Shown here: positions 62,678 through 64,000 of the stretch, piece by piece
Position numbering within the stretch: the first letter of the stretch is position 1
Layout of the letters: every line of letters starts with the position of its first letter
Origin: Aurantiochytrium sp. KH105
Lineage: Eukaryota > Sar > Bigyra > Thraustochytrida > Thraustochytriidae
Length of the DNA stretch: 64,000 nt
NCBI GenBank assembly: GCA_003116975.1
Contig: BGKB01000007.1
Span: forward strand, 310,001-374,000
Direction: 5' to 3'
Position numbers and translations under genes: made by a program
Notes under the pieces: model-generated
The model's database searches: none
What the model saw: only the letters and a program-made list of their open reading frames with translations
Told to the model about the DNA's origin: nothing

Positions 62678-64000
62678 ATGAGGGCAGCAGCCGTGGTGGT
62701 GGTGCTCGCGAGCGCTGCACCGGGAGGAGAGGCGATGACCTTTGCGTACGGGAATGCATACGAGATGCTGACGCCCGGAACCGGCAACCAAGGTGTCGAC
62801 GTGACGTGGGCTTCTGTGCCGCTCTTGACAGAAGCGTCAACCGGGTACGTCCCGCTTCCATCGGGTTGCGAATGCCTTGACCTAGCGCAGACTGCCGAAA
62901 CATGCACAGCGTTCACGTGTCACGAAACGTGCAATCTCAATATTGGCGAGTGTGACGAATTTTGTTGCAGCGACCCGGACTGCACCGCCGATGATCTCGA
63001 ACGCTTCAACGCGCTGGGCGAATGTTTGCCCGATGGTAGCTCTACAGACAGCAAATTATGCGTTGACACCACTTCGTTGGACCAGGTAAATGAAAAATAC
63101 AACATGCATGTGGAACAGGACGACAACGCATTAGAAGGCCTCGTGTGTGTAAGTGTGGAGAACAACGCCATCGAGGGGGAATTTTATTCGTCGCAAGCGG
63201 ATCTTGTGAATAATTATGCCGTGTTGGACTCGGAAACGTATCAGCCATCCTATTCTTTCGCAATTAGCGCCGACTCTGACGCAGAGACGGGCAGCCAAGA
63301 ATACCTTTTCGGCGACAATCTCGTGGCTGCGATCCAGACAGACTCGTTTCGAGCTGCTTGGGGCGGCGTGCTAAGTTTGCCTACTGCGGGCGTCGACGGC
63401 ACGTGCTCGCCGCAAAACTTTGTGGAATTCGGCACGGATGTTCAAGTGAACGAGTGCCTTCTGCCCGTCGAAAACCTGGAAGCAACATGTACTCAGACAC
63501 ATGGTCCATTGTCCACAGCACTCTACGGGGAAGACCTTTACATTGGCACGAGACCTTCTTCCGCCATCAACACCCCTTCGACCGATTGGGAAAGGGTCAC
63601 GGTGCGAAGCTTGCTATACAAGTCGCTGGAAACGGGTAGCGTATCAAGCTGGGAGAGCGGCAGTACCTCAAGCCCAACTGCTCAACCCACGTCAGAGCCC
63701 ACGGCGCTCTCGACTGCGTCTCCTACGGAATCTTCATCAGACGCAAACTCTACGGTGAGCGTCAGTCCCACCGTCGCTCCTTCTGCTTCACCGACGGATG
63801 CGCCGAGCGCGAGACGTGCCTTACAAGTGAGCAGCGTGCCGTCCACGACTTGGGATGCAAGCAGCGGCACATGCGAAAACGCGGTGGTTGGCGTCAAATA
63901 TGTAATTCAGCACAACGCCTTGGGCGTAATCACCAACGTTCAGGTAGACTTGACATTGTCAAACGTGGACTTGTCCAGTGCAGCACAGACAGCCCAGCAG
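62678..64000 (+). CDS. TCTN: Tectonic-family ciliary protein (5' part, cut by window edge)
   Basis: From the ATG at 62678 the frame is open to base 64000 (441 residues), so the 3' end is missing. A short hydrophobic N-terminus (AAAVVVVLASAA) looks like a signal peptide. The Cys-rich segment CNLNIGECDEFCCSDPDC, followed by a Leu/Phe-rich stretch, CLPDG and LCVDTTS, is the tectonic signature (compare CDVNCCCDxDC in animal TCTNs). VCVSVENNAIEGEFY and the later CENAVVGVKYVIQHN and GVITNVQVDLTLSNV also match the tectonic domain. A Ser/Pro/Thr-rich linker with repeated SPT/AP units (about residues 330-385) interrupts the domain. Tectonics belong to the MKS/B9 complex of the ciliary transition zone, implying that this organism makes cilia or flagella. 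Confidence 0.83.
   Translation, partial: MRAAAVVVVLASAAPGGEAMTFAYGNAYEMLTPGTGNQGVDVTWASVPLLTEASTGYVPLPSGCECLDLAQTAETCTAFTCHETCNLNIGECDEFCCSDPDCTADDLERFNALGECLPDGSSTDSKLCVDTTSLDQVNEKYNMHVEQDDNALEGLVCVSVENNAIEGEFYSSQADLVNNYAVLDSETYQPSYSFAISADSDAETGSQEYLFGDNLVAAIQTDSFRAAWGGVLSLPTAGVDGTCSPQNFVEFGTDVQVNECLLPVENLEATCTQTHGPLSTALYGEDLYIGTRPSSAINTPSTDWERVTVRSLLYKSLETGSVSSWESGSTSSPTAQPTSEPTALSTASPTESSSDANSTVSVSPTVAPSASPTDAPSARRALQVSSVPSTTWDASSGTCENAVVGVKYVIQHNALGVITNVQVDLTLSNVDLSSAAQTAQQ

Noticed and set aside
62015-62791. Reverse-strand frame of 258 codons overlapping the tectonic start
   Set aside because: Low-complexity Arg/Pro/Ala sequence typical of GC-rich promoter DNA; it overlaps the tectonic gene on the other strand.
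1-64000. CRISPR arrays, operons, phage or transposon genes, rRNA and tRNA
   Set aside because: No spaced direct repeats, no transposase or integrase motifs, and no tRNA-like box A/box B pairs noticed; the gene content is eukaryotic throughout. A tRNAscan or Infernal run would be needed to exclude small RNAs.

Overview
The window is eukaryotic nuclear DNA. It carries very long, mostly intron-free open frames of eukaryotic families (IRE1, TBC1D23, URB1, copine, paladin, TIPIN, CaMKK, tectonic) on both strands. There are no operons, no Shine-Dalgarno-type starts and no rRNA or tRNA that I can recognise. The dense packing, the moderately GC-rich coding sequence, the nearly intronless giant genes, and a ciliary transition-zone gene (tectonic) beside long coiled-coil genes suggest a flagellate-stage stramenopile. 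A thraustochytrid (Labyrinthulomycetes) would fit best. That assignment is inference, not proof.

Layout, left to right: an epoxide hydrolase running off the left edge (-); a secretory or membrane protein with repeated Ig-like modules (-); a four-helix DUF2254-like membrane protein (+); a copine (-); a small CHY zinc-finger protein (+); a ~2180-residue coiled-coil protein (-); a triple-repeat paladin-type phosphatase-like protein (-); an EF-hand-like protein (+); the replication-fork protein TIPIN/Swi3/Csm3 (-); the TBC-rhodanese protein TBC1D23 (-); a protein made of five cytochrome b5 domains (-); a 3882-residue STAND/NACHT protein (+); a CaMKK-type kinase (-); a two-exon flavin monooxygenase (-); URB1/Npa1 (+); IRE1 with a CCCH zinc-finger tail (-); and the 5' part of a tectonic gene (+) cut by the right edge.

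The genes do not form one pathway. Several touch membrane traffic and stress signalling: IRE1 (unfolded protein response), TBC1D23 (endosome-to-Golgi capture), copine (Ca2+-dependent membrane binding) and CaMKK.

The most unusual objects are three. (1) An IRE1 whose cytosolic tail ends in a tristetraprolin-type CCCH finger preceded by two PPPGF motifs, so a stress RNase looks fused to an mRNA-binding and repression module. (2) A giant protein combining a Nudix-like N-terminus, an APH-type kinase-like domain, a NACHT NTPase, a long helical-repeat region, a DUF4062-like segment and a second degenerate NTPase; this resembles the architecture of NLR-type or bacterial conflict-system sensors. (3) A soluble protein with five complete b5 heme sites and no visible partner domain.

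Start codons given here are the first plausible ATG. Several open frames extend further 5' without an ATG, and those extensions were discarded. One intron (in the monooxygenase gene) was reconstructed by eye.
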